Below are positions 24,618-33,393 of a stretch of 64,000 nucleotides of DNA, piece after piece. The DNA lies in the NCBI RefSeq assembly GCF_039830145.1, contig NZ_CP156083.1, positions 1 through 64,000 on the forward strand, read 5' to 3'. Source of the DNA: Croceibacterium sp. TMG7-5b_MA50 (GTDB taxonomy: Bacteria; Pseudomonadota; Alphaproteobacteria; Sphingomonadales; Sphingomonadaceae). The position numbers were made by a program, and so were the translations under genes. How positions within the stretch are numbered: position 1 is the stretch's first letter; the number at the start of each line of letters is the position of its first letter. The notes under the pieces are model-generated. The model saw nothing but the letters and a program-made list of their open reading frames with translations, did no database searches and was not told the origin of the DNA.

Positions 24618-26621
24618 ATGACCCATCCCCTTCGTACCCGCGTGGCGGCCGGGCTGCTGGCAGCCGCCGCGATCGCCCCGGTGGCGGCCATCGCGCAGGT
24701 CACCGTGCATGTGGCGCCCGGCGGCAACGACCGCGCGCCCGGTACGGCCGAGCGGCCGGTCCGCACGCTGCCCCGCGCGCAGGAGCTGGTGCGCGCGGCC
24801 AATGGCGGCAATGACGTGACCGTGCTGCTGGCGGACGGGACTTACCCGCTCGCCGCGCCGCTGGTGCTGGATGCCGCGGATGGCGGGCAGAACGGGCACC
24901 GCGTGGAATGGCGTGCCGCCGATGGCGCCCGCCCCGTTTTGTCGGGCGGCATGGTGGTGGACGGGTTCCGCCTGCACGACGCCGAACGCCGCATCTGGGT
25001 CGCCGAAGTGCCCAGGGGGCTGGATACGCGCCAGCTATGGGTGAACGGCCAGCTCGCCGAACGGCCGTGGATCGAGATAAAGGCCAGTGACCTCGCCTTC
25101 TCCGCCACCGGGTTCGAGGTGGTGAACCCCGACCTCGCCTGGGTGACGCAGGTGGCGCAGCCCGCGCGGATGGAGGTGGAGGCGACCGGTTTCTTCACCG
25201 ACCGCTTTTCCCCCGTGCAGTCGATCAGCGGCACCAGTGTCACCATGCAGCAGCCGGCATGGGACAATAACAGCTGGGGCTACGACACGATCACCAAGCC
25301 CATCTTCCCCGAGGACTCACGCCTGTTCCTGGTCAACGCGCCCGAGTTCATCGGCCGCGTCAACGACTGGCACGCGGACCCGTATCAGTGGTTCATCGAC
25401 CCGGAGGCGGGGCGGCTGTACCTCCGGATCGCGCAGGATGACGACATCGCCGACCTGACCGTCACCATCCCCCGGCTGGATGCGCTGGTGTCCGTCGCGG
25501 GCACGCCGGACCGGCCGGTGGAGCGTCTGGGCTTCCACGGGCTGACCTTCTCCCACACCAGTTGGCTCGGCCCGTCGCTGCCCACCGGCTACGCCAACCA
25601 GCAGAGCGGGGCGTTCCTGTCGGACGTGTCGCCGATCCGCCCGGCGGATGCGTGGGAAAGCTGCGGCTGGGGATGCGTGGAGTTCGAATCCATGCGCCAG
25701 AAATGGCACCAGATGCCCGCCGCCGTGCAGGTCGCCGCCGCGCGCGATGTGACGTTCGAGGGCAACCGATTCACGCAGCTCGGCCAGATCGGGCTCGGCA
25801 TCGGGAACGATCCCACCGCCAACCGCAGCGGGCAGGGCCATGCGACCGCGCGCATCCGGGTCGCGCGCAACCATTTCGCCGTGCTGTCGGGCAGCGCGAT
25901 CATGGCGGGCGGCGTGCGCGAGGACGCGCATCATCCGGCCGATCCCGCGCTGGTCAACCGCGACCTCGTGATCGAGGACAACACGATCGCCACCGTCAGC
26001 CAGGACTACAAAGACAATGCCGCGATCCTGACCACCTATATCAGCGGGGCGCGGATCGCGCACAACGACATCACCGACACGCCTTATGACGCGATCGCGG
26101 TGGGCTGGGGCTGGGGCTACAACGATGCCGGCGGCAACCCGAACTATGACGAGAACCAGCGCGGCTATACCTACAACACCCGTTACGACACGCCGACCAC
26201 GCTGCGCGACACGATCGTGGAGAATAACCGCATCCACGGGGTGAAGACCTGGTTCATGGATGGCGGCGCGATCTACAACCTGTCGGCCAATCCGGGCGCG
26301 GTGATCCGGGGGAATTACATCTACGACATCGCGGACAAGATCGCGATCTACCTGGACGAAGGCAGCAAGCATTTCCGCGTGACCGGCAACGTGGTCGAAA
26401 CGCGGGGCAAGTGGCTGAACATCAACACCGCGGGCAAGATGTACCGCCGCCGCATCAGCACGGACAATCTCGCCACGGGCAACTGGCACAGCTCCAGCAC
26501 CACGGGCGGGCGCTGGCTGGCGGAGATCGGCAACGTGGCGGAAGGCAACGTGCTGGTGCCCGACCGCGACTGGCCGGTGGAGGCCGAGAACGTGATGCGC
26601 GACGCAGGCGTCAGGCGGTAA
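24618..26621 (+). CDS. Exported right-handed beta-helix protein, putative glycosidase or lyase
   Basis: The 667-residue product has a signal peptide (about 1-27) and then 'HVAPGGNDRAPGTAERPVRT', the entry motif of pectate-lyase-type beta-helix proteins. Repeated Asn-ladder turns fill the second half ('ARDVTFEGNRFTQLG', 'RDLVIEDNTIATVS', 'RDTIVENNRIHGV', 'GAVIRGNYIYDIADK'). The layout resembles GH141-like beta-helix enzymes, which include an alpha-L-fucosidase, and would suit a deoxy-sugar locus, but the catalytic residues were not identified. The ATG at 24618 follows an AGGA site. It shares the promoter region of the receptor upstream. Confidence 0.7.
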   Translation: MTHPLRTRVAAGLLAAAAIAPVAAIAQVTVHVAPGGNDRAPGTAERPVRTLPRAQELVRAANGGNDVTVLLADGTYPLAAPLVLDAADGGQNGHRVEWRAADGARPVLSGGMVVDGFRLHDAERRIWVAEVPRGLDTRQLWVNGQLAERPWIEIKASDLAFSATGFEVVNPDLAWVTQVAQPARMEVEATGFFTDRFSPVQSISGTSVTMQQPAWDNNSWGYDTITKPIFPEDSRLFLVNAPEFIGRVNDWHADPYQWFIDPEAGRLYLRIAQDDDIADLTVTIPRLDALVSVAGTPDRPVERLGFHGLTFSHTSWLGPSLPTGYANQQSGAFLSDVSPIRPADAWESCGWGCVEFESMRQKWHQMPAAVQVAAARDVTFEGNRFTQLGQIGLGIGNDPTANRSGQGHATARIRVARNHFAVLSGSAIMAGGVREDAHHPADPALVNRDLVIEDNTIATVSQDYKDNAAILTTYISGARIAHNDITDTPYDAIAVGWGWGYNDAGGNPNYDENQRGYTYNTRYDTPTTLRDTIVENNRIHGVKTWFMDGGAIYNLSANPGAVIRGNYIYDIADKIAIYLDEGSKHFRVTGNVVETRGKWLNINTAGKMYRRRISTDNLATGNWHSSSTTGGRWLAEIGNVAEGNVLVPDRDWPVEAENVMRDAGVRR

Positions 26622-26627
26622 CGGTGC

Positions 26628-27092
26628 CTAAACGGGCCGGGCCAGCATCCGGGCCAGCGTCCGCCGGGTGATGAAGGCGCCCAGCGCCGCGCCGTAGGCC
26701 ACCTTGGCGGCGAAGGCCGGCAGCAGGGGCAATTGCTGCACCCCCGCGACCCACAGCAGCGCGGCGCACAGGCCGCCGCCGATCACCATTGCCGCGATCC
26801 CTTGCGCAAGCGCGCGCAGCACGATGGCGCGGGTCGTCGGCCCGCGTGTCGCCACCCCCGACACCCCGCCACGGCGCAGCGCCGCCCGCAGCAGCAGCGC
26901 CGGCACCAGCGTCGCCATGATCCCGATGGCGAGGCTTTGCGGCGCGAAGTCGAAGGCGTAGGCGCCGACCCCGCGCACCGGCACCGGACCGGACAGGCCG
27001 AACACCAGCAGGAAGAACCCGACGCTGATGGCCGCATTGATCGCGGCGCTGACCAGCGTCTCCCGCCGCAGGATTGCCGCAGGATCGGTCAT
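26628..27092 (-). CDS. Small integral membrane protein, function unknown
   Basis: This 154-residue protein has about four hydrophobic segments (near 12-33, 45-66, 86-110 and 118-142) and no recognised motif. Its ATG overlaps the stop of the upstream esterase gene (ATGA), making it the last gene of the seven-gene flavonoid-locus operon. The 3' end faces the beta-helix gene with only 6 bp between the stop codons. A transport accessory or membrane-stability role is possible; no function is claimed. Confidence 0.6.
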   Translation of the reverse strand: MTDPAAILRRETLVSAAINAAISVGFFLLVFGLSGPVPVRGVGAYAFDFAPQSLAIGIMATLVPALLLRAALRRGGVSGVATRGPTTRAIVLRALAQGIAAMVIGGGLCAALLWVAGVQQLPLLPAFAAKVAYGAALGAFITRRTLARMLARPV

Positions 27093-28003
27093 GCGCCCGC
27101 ATCCAGCAGGCCGCGGCTGCGCAGCCACAGCGTGAACTGGTCCAGCCAGCCGGTGGTGGTGGTGCCCGCCCGGCCGAGGCCGAAGCCATGGTCGCCGCGT
27201 TCATAGGCGTGCAGCTCCACCGGGCGGTCCGCCGCGTCCCACGCCTCCACCAGGCCCAACCCGTCACGGCCGCGTAACCCGTCGTCCAGCGCGATGGCGG
27301 CGAACATCGGGGGCGCATCGGCGGGGATGGCCAGCTCCGGTTCGCGCATGGCGCCGTACATATAGCCGACAAAGGCCGGCCGCGCCCCGGCCGGTGCCAG
27401 CGCGATCTCCAGCGCGGAGCGGGCGCCGGCGGAAAAGCCCAGGAGGCCGATCCGCTGCGGATCGACACCCCATTCCGCCGCCCGCTCACGCACCAGCGCC
27501 ATCGCCGCCGCCGCATCGGCGACCGCGCGCGGTTCCGTCGGATCGACGAAGCCGGGCTTGCCGATGCTGCCGAACACCGCCGCCAGCTTCGCCGCCATGG
27601 CGGCATCGTCGTCCGGCGTGTCGTTGGTGCGGTATTTCAGGACAAAGGCGGCGATCCCGCGATCGGCGAGCTGCCGGGCGACGGGCCAGCCTTCGTTCTG
27701 CATGGCGACGAACTGGTACCCGCCGCCCGGAATGACGATGACCGCCGCCCCGGTGGCCATCGCTGGATTGGGCAGCACCGGGGTCAGCGTGGGATGCGTG
27801 ACGTTGCGCACCACCAGCTCGCCGCGGAAGATGCGGTTCCAGACCTCCCGGTCCGGCGCGCGGTCATCCGGGCGGAGCGGGATGGCCGCGGAATCGCGCA
27901 CCGGATCGACACGCTCCACCGACGGCGCGGCCTGCTGGGCGTGTCCTGGCGCCGCCAGCATCCATGCCGCCGCCGCCAGCAGCGCGGGGGCCATACGCCT
28001 CAC
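27089..28003 (-). CDS. Exported alpha/beta-hydrolase (acetyl-xylan-esterase/BD-FAE-like)
   Basis: The 304-residue product starts at a GTG (28003) that overlaps the GH1 stop as GTGA; an ATG at 27994 is also possible. A signal peptide (about 1-22) is followed by an alpha/beta-hydrolase domain with oxyanion motif 'IPGGGY' (91-96), nucleophile Ser191 in 'GFSAG', an acid in 'IALDD' (240-241) and His272 in 'GDHGFG'. Related enzymes remove acetyl or feruloyl groups from plant glycans and phenolic glycosides. In this operon it may deacylate acylated flavonoid glycosides or split the depside made by the quercetinase. The substrate is inferred from context. Confidence 0.75.
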   Translation of the reverse strand: MRRMAPALLAAAAWMLAAPGHAQQAAPSVERVDPVRDSAAIPLRPDDRAPDREVWNRIFRGELVVRNVTHPTLTPVLPNPAMATGAAVIVIPGGGYQFVAMQNEGWPVARQLADRGIAAFVLKYRTNDTPDDDAAMAAKLAAVFGSIGKPGFVDPTEPRAVADAAAAMALVRERAAEWGVDPQRIGLLGFSAGARSALEIALAPAGARPAFVGYMYGAMREPELAIPADAPPMFAAIALDDGLRGRDGLGLVEAWDAADRPVELHAYERGDHGFGLGRAGTTTTGWLDQFTLWLRSRGLLDAGA

Positions 28004-29313
28004 AATGAATTGGCCCGCGCGATCCGCCCCAGGACCTCGGCGGACGGCTTGGGCGTGCGGGCGAAGGTCGTGCGGTCCACGCTGACAAGGCCGAAGCGCG
28101 GCTTGTAGCCGAAGATCCATTCGAAATTGTCCATCAGCGACCAGTGTATGTAGCCGAGCACCGGGATGCCGTCGGCCATCGCGCCGCTGAGGCCCGCCAG
28201 CGCCTCCGGAATGAAGCGGGCACGTATTGCATCGTCATCGGTGCCGACGCCATGTTCGGACACCAGGATCGGCACCCCCGCCATCGCGTGCGCCTGGCGG
28301 ACCGCCCCGGCGAGCGAGGGGGCATGCACCTCCGACCCGCCCCAATTGCGCACGGCGTCCGCCGGCGGGGCAACCTTGCCCTTCGCATCCCAGACGATCC
28401 GTTCGTAGTTCTGCACGCCCAGGAAATCGTCGCCCCGCGCCGTTCGCAGCCACGCCCCGGCCATGTCCTCCGCCTTCTCCCCAGCCACGGAGTTCGGCCC
28501 CCGCGCCTGGTTGTCGATCAGCGCCAGGCTGACGCCCACCGGCAGATCGCCGCGCACCGCCTTGATCGCGGCCTTCGCAGCGCCATGCCCTTCGATCATC
28601 AGCGCCTGCATGGTGTCGAGATCGTCGAAATTGGCGACATTGGCGGTCACGAATTTATCGGTCCCCATGCGCTTCGCCGCCGCCTCCAGCATGGCCCGCT
28701 GGCCCATCAGCGCGCCTTCGGGCATCACCTCCAGCGCGCGCAGCAGGCGCAGGATCTGCGGCTCGTTCATGGTCAGCGCGTGGCTGATATTCTCGCCCAG
28801 ATGCTCCGCCGCGCGGGAGCAGTACCGGGCGAACAGCGCCGGCGCCTCCCGGTTGGTCCAGCCTCCTTGGGCGGAGAACCAGCGGGGGGCGGTGAAGTGC
28901 TGGAACGTCACCACCGGGTTGAGCCCGCGATCCCGGCAGCCGTCGATCACCGCCTTGTAATGGTCCAGCATGGCGGTGGAGAACAGGCCCGGCTCCGGCT
29001 CGATCCGCGCCCATTCCAGGCTGAAGCGATAGGTGTTGAGGCCCATGGCCTTCACCATGTCGAGGTCCTGCGCCCACAGCCCGAAATGGTTCACCGCATC
29101 GCCCGACGGTTCGGCGAAGATGGTCGGCTGCATGTTTTCCAGCAGCCACAGATCGGCGGCGACATTGTTGCCTTCGACCTGGTGCCCGGCGGTCGCCGCG
29201 CCCCAGAGGAAGCCTTGCGGGAAGCTCTGCCGGCGACCCTGCGCGAATGCGGGCGCGGCGGCGGCGAGGGCACCGGCGGCGCCCGCTGCCAGCAAGGTAC
29301 GACGATCGATCAT
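28000..29313 (-). CDS. GH1 beta-glucosidase, exported (Tat-like signal)
   Basis: The 437-residue enzyme is close to the usual GH1 length. It begins with a twin-Arg leader ('MIDRRTLLAAGAAGAL'), then 'FPQGFLWGAATAGHQVEG', the GH1 N-terminal signature. The acid/base is Glu184 in 'TMNEPQ' and the nucleophile Glu353 in 'VSEHGVG', where most relatives have 'TENG'; 'YIHWSLMDNFEW' closes the barrel. GH1 enzymes cleave beta-glucosides, including plant phenolic glucosides. Placed with a GH106 alpha-L-rhamnosidase across the locus, it could remove the glucose left after de-rhamnosylation of a rutinoside. ATGA and GTGA overlaps tie it to both flanking esterases. Confidence 0.85.
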   Translation of the reverse strand: MIDRRTLLAAGAAGALAAAAPAFAQGRRQSFPQGFLWGAATAGHQVEGNNVAADLWLLENMQPTIFAEPSGDAVNHFGLWAQDLDMVKAMGLNTYRFSLEWARIEPEPGLFSTAMLDHYKAVIDGCRDRGLNPVVTFQHFTAPRWFSAQGGWTNREAPALFARYCSRAAEHLGENISHALTMNEPQILRLLRALEVMPEGALMGQRAMLEAAAKRMGTDKFVTANVANFDDLDTMQALMIEGHGAAKAAIKAVRGDLPVGVSLALIDNQARGPNSVAGEKAEDMAGAWLRTARGDDFLGVQNYERIVWDAKGKVAPPADAVRNWGGSEVHAPSLAGAVRQAHAMAGVPILVSEHGVGTDDDAIRARFIPEALAGLSGAMADGIPVLGYIHWSLMDNFEWIFGYKPRFGLVSVDRTTFARTPKPSAEVLGRIARANSL

Positions 29314-30173
29314 GCGAACTCTCCCAGATGTTCGTGCAGGAAGCCCGCCACCTCGTCAGCCAGCCGCGTGTCGGCCGTGCCCAGGTGGTAGGCGAGACTG
29401 AAATGATTGTGCCCGCCCGCGATGTAGCCGCGCCCCATCGTGCCGTGCGCCTGCGCGCGGGCGGCCAGCAATTGCAGCGTCTCGCGCTGGAAGCGTGCCG
29501 GGTCCCGCTCCGCACAGGCGGCGAACAGCGGCAGGGTGGTGGCGACCAGCGCGTGCCTGGGCGCGCGTTCGGCATACAGGTCGACTGGACCGTAATAGAG
29601 CGTGTCACGCTCCTCCAGCGGCTCGAACCCGTAGAGGCCCGACAGCAGCACCGCGGCGCTGACCGGCAGATCAGGGCGGAGCGCCAGCGCGCCCGCCACA
29701 TGCACCGCCCCCGCGCTGGTGCCCATCAGCACGATGCGCGTCGGATCGCCGCCATGGTGCGCGGCATGGGCGACGAGCCAGTTCACCGCCGCCGCCACAT
29801 CCTCCGCCCCGGCAGGCCAGGTCGCGGCGGGCGCGAGGCGATAGTCGATCGCCGCGCCCAGCATTCCGGCCCGCGCGGCCCAGCGGGCGGCATGGGCGTT
29901 GAACGGATCGCCGCCGCCCCCCTTGCTGCCGCGCACGAAGCCGCCGCCATGCACCCAGACCAGCACGGGGGCGGGCCGTATGCCCGACACCGGGGCATAC
30001 AGGTCCAGCCTGTGCAGCGGATCGGGTCCATAGGCGACGTCGCTGGCCAGTGCCGGTTGTACCGCCGCGTGGCCCAGCTGCTCCGCCCGGTACAGGTCGT
30101 GCACCGCGCGCAGCAGATCGGGGCCGAGCGTGCCGCCCATGGCGGCAAGGGCAGCGGCGGCGGCCGGCGCCAT
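29310..30173 (-). CDS. HSL-type alpha/beta-hydrolase (esterase)
   Basis: This 287-residue protein has no clear signal peptide, so it is probably cytoplasmic. It carries 'VHGGGF' (74-79), nucleophile Ser153 in 'GTSAGA' and a C-terminal His in 'GGHNHFS', the pattern of hormone-sensitive-lipase-type carboxylesterases. It follows the TonB receptor stop by 2 bp and overlaps the GH1 start by ATGA. In a flavonol pathway an esterase is needed to split the depside formed by quercetinase into protocatechuate and a trihydroxybenzoate; this gene is one of two candidates. That reaction is inferred from context. Confidence 0.75.
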   Translation of the reverse strand: MAPAAAAALAAMGGTLGPDLLRAVHDLYRAEQLGHAAVQPALASDVAYGPDPLHRLDLYAPVSGIRPAPVLVWVHGGGFVRGSKGGGGDPFNAHAARWAARAGMLGAAIDYRLAPAATWPAGAEDVAAAVNWLVAHAAHHGGDPTRIVLMGTSAGAVHVAGALALRPDLPVSAAVLLSGLYGFEPLEERDTLYYGPVDLYAERAPRHALVATTLPLFAACAERDPARFQRETLQLLAARAQAHGTMGRGYIAGGHNHFSLAYHLGTADTRLADEVAGFLHEHLGEFA

Positions 30174-30175
30174 CG

Positions 30176-32521
30176 TCAGAACGCGCCCGACACCTGCACG
30201 CCGATCGTGCGGCGGGCATCGCGGGTGTTCCAGTTGACGGTGCCGGCACCGGTCGTGAACGGCAGGCCGATCACCGCGGAATGGAACTTCTGGTCGAACA
30301 GGTTGCGCGCGAACACGCCCACCCGCCAGCTGCCGTCTTCCGCCCCGATGCCGATATTCGCGCCCACGATGCTGTATCCCGGCTGCCTGGTGAACGCCTC
30401 CCCCGGGTCGTACTGCACCTTGCTGCGATAGTAGTAGGTGGCCGACGCATCCAGCGCCAGCGACCCGCCGATGGGCTGGCGGTAATCCACCCCGCCGGTG
30501 ACGCTGTGCCGCGGCGCACCCGACAACGGTTCCCCCGCCGCCTGGAACAGCGGCGTGGTCGCGGTGGAGCCCGGTGCATTGCACTGCGCGGCCACCGCCG
30601 CCGCGCCGGTGGCGACGATGCTGTCCGGGCAGGCGGTGATGTAGTCGGTGAATTCCGTGTCGGAGTAGGTCCAGGCGGCGTTGACCGACAGGGCATCGGT
30701 CACCCGCACGATCGTCTCCACCTCAAAACCCTTGGCCTCGAACCCGCCGGCATTCTCCGTCAGGAACTCCAGCCCGTTGAACACGGAGGTCTGGAGGTTC
30801 TTGTAATCGTCGTAGAACGCATTGACGTTCAGCGTCACGCGCCGATCGAAGAACTGCGTCTTGGCGCCGACCGTCACGTCCCACACGGTCTGCGGATCGA
30901 CCGTCACCTGCGCGCCCGTCAGGCCGGAGAAGGTGACCGTCGGCCCCAGATAGCCGCGCGCGACCGTGCCATACAGCATGATGTCGTCCGCCGGCCGGAA
31001 CTCCAGCCCCGCGCGGCCCGACCAGTCGCCCTGGTTCGTCTCCCCGGTGGAACGCGGCCGCGGGGTGTAGGGCACGGTGAAACCGTTGGGGCCGACACCC
31101 GGCGGGAAGGCGGGATCGATGCGGGAGAAACTTTCGGCATCCACCCAGTCATACGAATAGCGACCGCCCAGCAGGATCCGCAGCTGTTCGGTCAGCCGGA
31201 TCGACCCGTCGACGAACGCCGCCGCGCTTTCGGTGGAGGTGCGCGTCACGCTCTGCCCCGCAGTCAGCGACAGCTGCGGCTGGGCCGCGAAGGGCAGCGC
31301 CGGGCGCAATTGCGCGCTGTTGTAGCCGTTCAGCCCTGACTTCAGCCGCGACAGGTATACGCCCGCGACATATTCCAGCGTGCCGCCGGTGGGGGAGGTG
31401 ACGCGCAGTTCCTGCGACAGGAAGCTGCGGTCGCCATCGCCGCTGATGCCGGAATGGTTGAACCCGGTGAAGATCGGCACCGGATAATTGTCGATCGCGA
31501 ACCGGGTCTGGTAGCCGTTGAAGAAGCGGTACGCGGTGATGGAGGTCAGCTGGTAATCGCCGACATCCAGGTCCAGCTCCATCGAGCCGCCGTAGTTCTC
31601 CTCCTTCACGGAGGTATCGATGTCCTCCGCCGTCTGCTCGTTGTCGAAGCCCGGCTCGATACCGCGCGCCAGCAGGGTGGCGTTGCGGGCATTCACCAGC
31701 GGGCTGGTGGAGGTCGGCAGGCGGTTCACCGTCCACAACTGGCCCTGTCCCTCCAGCCTGGCGCGGGAATAATCGCCGATCAGGTAGATATCGAGCGTGT
31801 CGGTCACCTCCGCCAGCAGCTTGGCCCGCCCGCCGTAGGATCGTTGCCCGCCCCAATCCTTGCCGGTGACGACGTTTTCGATGAAGCCGTCATTGCCGCG
31901 CGCGAAGCCATAGACGGCGAGCGCCGCATTGTTGGCGACGGGCACGTTCAGGCTGGCATTGACGTTGAAGTCGTTCAGCTCGCCATAGCTGGCGAAGGCG
32001 GTGCCGCCCACGGTGTCGAGGTCGGGCCGCAGGGTGGTGATGTTGACCACGCCCGATGATGCATTCTTGCCGAACTGCGTGCCCTGCGGGCCCTTCAGCA
32101 CCTCCACCCGTTCCAGGTCGCCCAGGCTCTGCACCGGATTGCCGAACGGGATCACCACGTTGTCGACCACCGTGCCGACATTCTGTTCGGACGAGCTGGT
32201 GAACCCGCCCGCCGAACCCACGCCGCGCAGGCGGAAGCCGGCATCGTTGGGCGAATTGCCGAACTGCACGCCCGGCAACTGGTACTGGATGTCCTGCAGG
32301 TTCTGGAACCCGCTGCTGACCAGCTCCTCCGCACTGAGGGCGTTCACCGCCAGCGGCACGTCCTGCAGCCGTTCGGCGCGGCGGGTGGCGGTGACGATGA
32401 TCTCGCCCGGATAGGTTTCCGCAACGCCGGGCGCGGGATCGCTTGCCGTCTCCTGCGCGGTTGCGGGCAGGGCATATGCCAGCGTGCTCGCCGAGGCGAG
32501 GATGAGTGTCAGTCTTGTCAT
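30176..32521 (-). CDS. TonB-dependent receptor (small-ligand type)
   Basis: The 781-residue receptor has a signal peptide (about 1-22), TonB box 'EIIVTATRRAERLQDVP', a plug containing 'VEVLKGPQGTQFGKNASSG', and a barrel ending in 'VSGAF'. It lacks the features of the glycan-locus receptors elsewhere in the window and resembles the sphingomonad branch used for siderophores and plant aromatics. The ATG at 32521 has a GGAGAGG site; a longer reading to 33595 runs through the FAH gene in another frame. In the middle of the flavonoid operon, it is the probable outer-membrane entry for the flavonoid glycoside. Confidence 0.9.
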   Translation of the reverse strand: MTRLTLILASASTLAYALPATAQETASDPAPGVAETYPGEIIVTATRRAERLQDVPLAVNALSAEELVSSGFQNLQDIQYQLPGVQFGNSPNDAGFRLRGVGSAGGFTSSSEQNVGTVVDNVVIPFGNPVQSLGDLERVEVLKGPQGTQFGKNASSGVVNITTLRPDLDTVGGTAFASYGELNDFNVNASLNVPVANNAALAVYGFARGNDGFIENVVTGKDWGGQRSYGGRAKLLAEVTDTLDIYLIGDYSRARLEGQGQLWTVNRLPTSTSPLVNARNATLLARGIEPGFDNEQTAEDIDTSVKEENYGGSMELDLDVGDYQLTSITAYRFFNGYQTRFAIDNYPVPIFTGFNHSGISGDGDRSFLSQELRVTSPTGGTLEYVAGVYLSRLKSGLNGYNSAQLRPALPFAAQPQLSLTAGQSVTRTSTESAAAFVDGSIRLTEQLRILLGGRYSYDWVDAESFSRIDPAFPPGVGPNGFTVPYTPRPRSTGETNQGDWSGRAGLEFRPADDIMLYGTVARGYLGPTVTFSGLTGAQVTVDPQTVWDVTVGAKTQFFDRRVTLNVNAFYDDYKNLQTSVFNGLEFLTENAGGFEAKGFEVETIVRVTDALSVNAAWTYSDTEFTDYITACPDSIVATGAAAVAAQCNAPGSTATTPLFQAAGEPLSGAPRHSVTGGVDYRQPIGGSLALDASATYYYRSKVQYDPGEAFTRQPGYSIVGANIGIGAEDGSWRVGVFARNLFDQKFHSAVIGLPFTTGAGTVNWNTRDARRTIGVQVSGAF

Positions 32522-32550
32522 TGTCGTTTTCCTCTCCTGTGCTTGTTGTT

Positions 32551-33393
32551 CTAGTCGAGCACCGCCTCGTCGATGATCGTGTTGCTGAGCGTGCCGATGT
32601 GGCCGATCGCGACCTCCACCCGGTCGCCCGCCTGCATCCACAGCGGCGGCGTGCGCTTGGCCCCGACGCCGCCCGGCGTGCCGGTGGCGATCACGTCGCC
32701 CGGCGACAGCGGGGTGAAGGCGGAGACGTAGGCGACGATCTCGGCAATCGGGAAGATCATGTCGCGGATCGGCTGGTCCTGCACCACCTGCCCGTTCAGC
32801 GTGGTGGTGACGCGCACATCCGCCAGGTCGCCCGCCTCGTCCGGCGTGACCAGCCAGGGGCCGAGCGCGCCGGTGCCGGGGAAGTTCTTGCCCGGCGTGA
32901 ACTGCGTGGTGTGCCACTGCCAGTCGCGCACCGATGCATCGTTGAAGCAGGCGTAGCCCGCGACATGGTCCAGCGCCGTCTCCGCCACGATGGCGCGCCC
33001 GCCGCGCCCGATCACGACCGCCAGCTCGCCTTCGAAATCCAGGTCGGTCGATGCGCGCGGGCGCACGATCGGCTGGCCATGGGCGATCAGCGTGTCGGCC
33101 CAGCGGGTGAAGATGGACGGGTGCGCGACCTTCGCGCGGCCGGTTTCCTGCCGGTGGCTTTCGTAATTGTGGCCGACGCACAGGATCTTGTCCGGGTTCG
33201 GGATCACCGGCAGCAGCACCACATCGGCCAGCGCGAAGCTGTCGCCCGGACCCGTCAGGCCGGCCAGTGCGCCGGCGGCGATCGCGGCCTTGAGGTCGGC
33301 ATGGCCTTGCCCGCCGCAATCGCGGATGCGGTCGCCTTCCACTAGGCCGAAGCTGGGCTGGCCGTCGGGGCGGCGGAAACTGGCAAATCTCAC
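32551..33393 (-). CDS. Fumarylacetoacetate hydrolase-family protein
   Basis: The 280-residue protein shows the FAH C-terminal domain: 'KILCVGHNYESHRQETGR', metal ligands Glu121 and Glu123 in 'LDFEGELAVVIG', Asp152 in 'NDASVRD', Lys169 and the closing 'GDVIATGTPGGVG'. The GTG start overlaps the flavin hydroxylase stop (GTGA). Family members hydrolyse C-C bonds of ring-cleavage products or hydrate/isomerise dienoic acids; one branch (LRA6) acts on 2,4-diketo-3-deoxy-L-rhamnonate. Next to a hydroxylase and an extradiol dioxygenase under shared control, hydrolysis of the ring-cleavage product is the likelier role, but service to the rhamnose route is possible. Confidence 0.8.
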   Translation of the reverse strand: MRFASFRRPDGQPSFGLVEGDRIRDCGGQGHADLKAAIAAGALAGLTGPGDSFALADVVLLPVIPNPDKILCVGHNYESHRQETGRAKVAHPSIFTRWADTLIAHGQPIVRPRASTDLDFEGELAVVIGRGGRAIVAETALDHVAGYACFNDASVRDWQWHTTQFTPGKNFPGTGALGPWLVTPDEAGDLADVRVTTTLNGQVVQDQPIRDMIFPIAEIVAYVSAFTPLSPGDVIATGTPGGVGAKRTPPLWMQAGDRVEVAIGHIGTLSNTIIDEAVLD

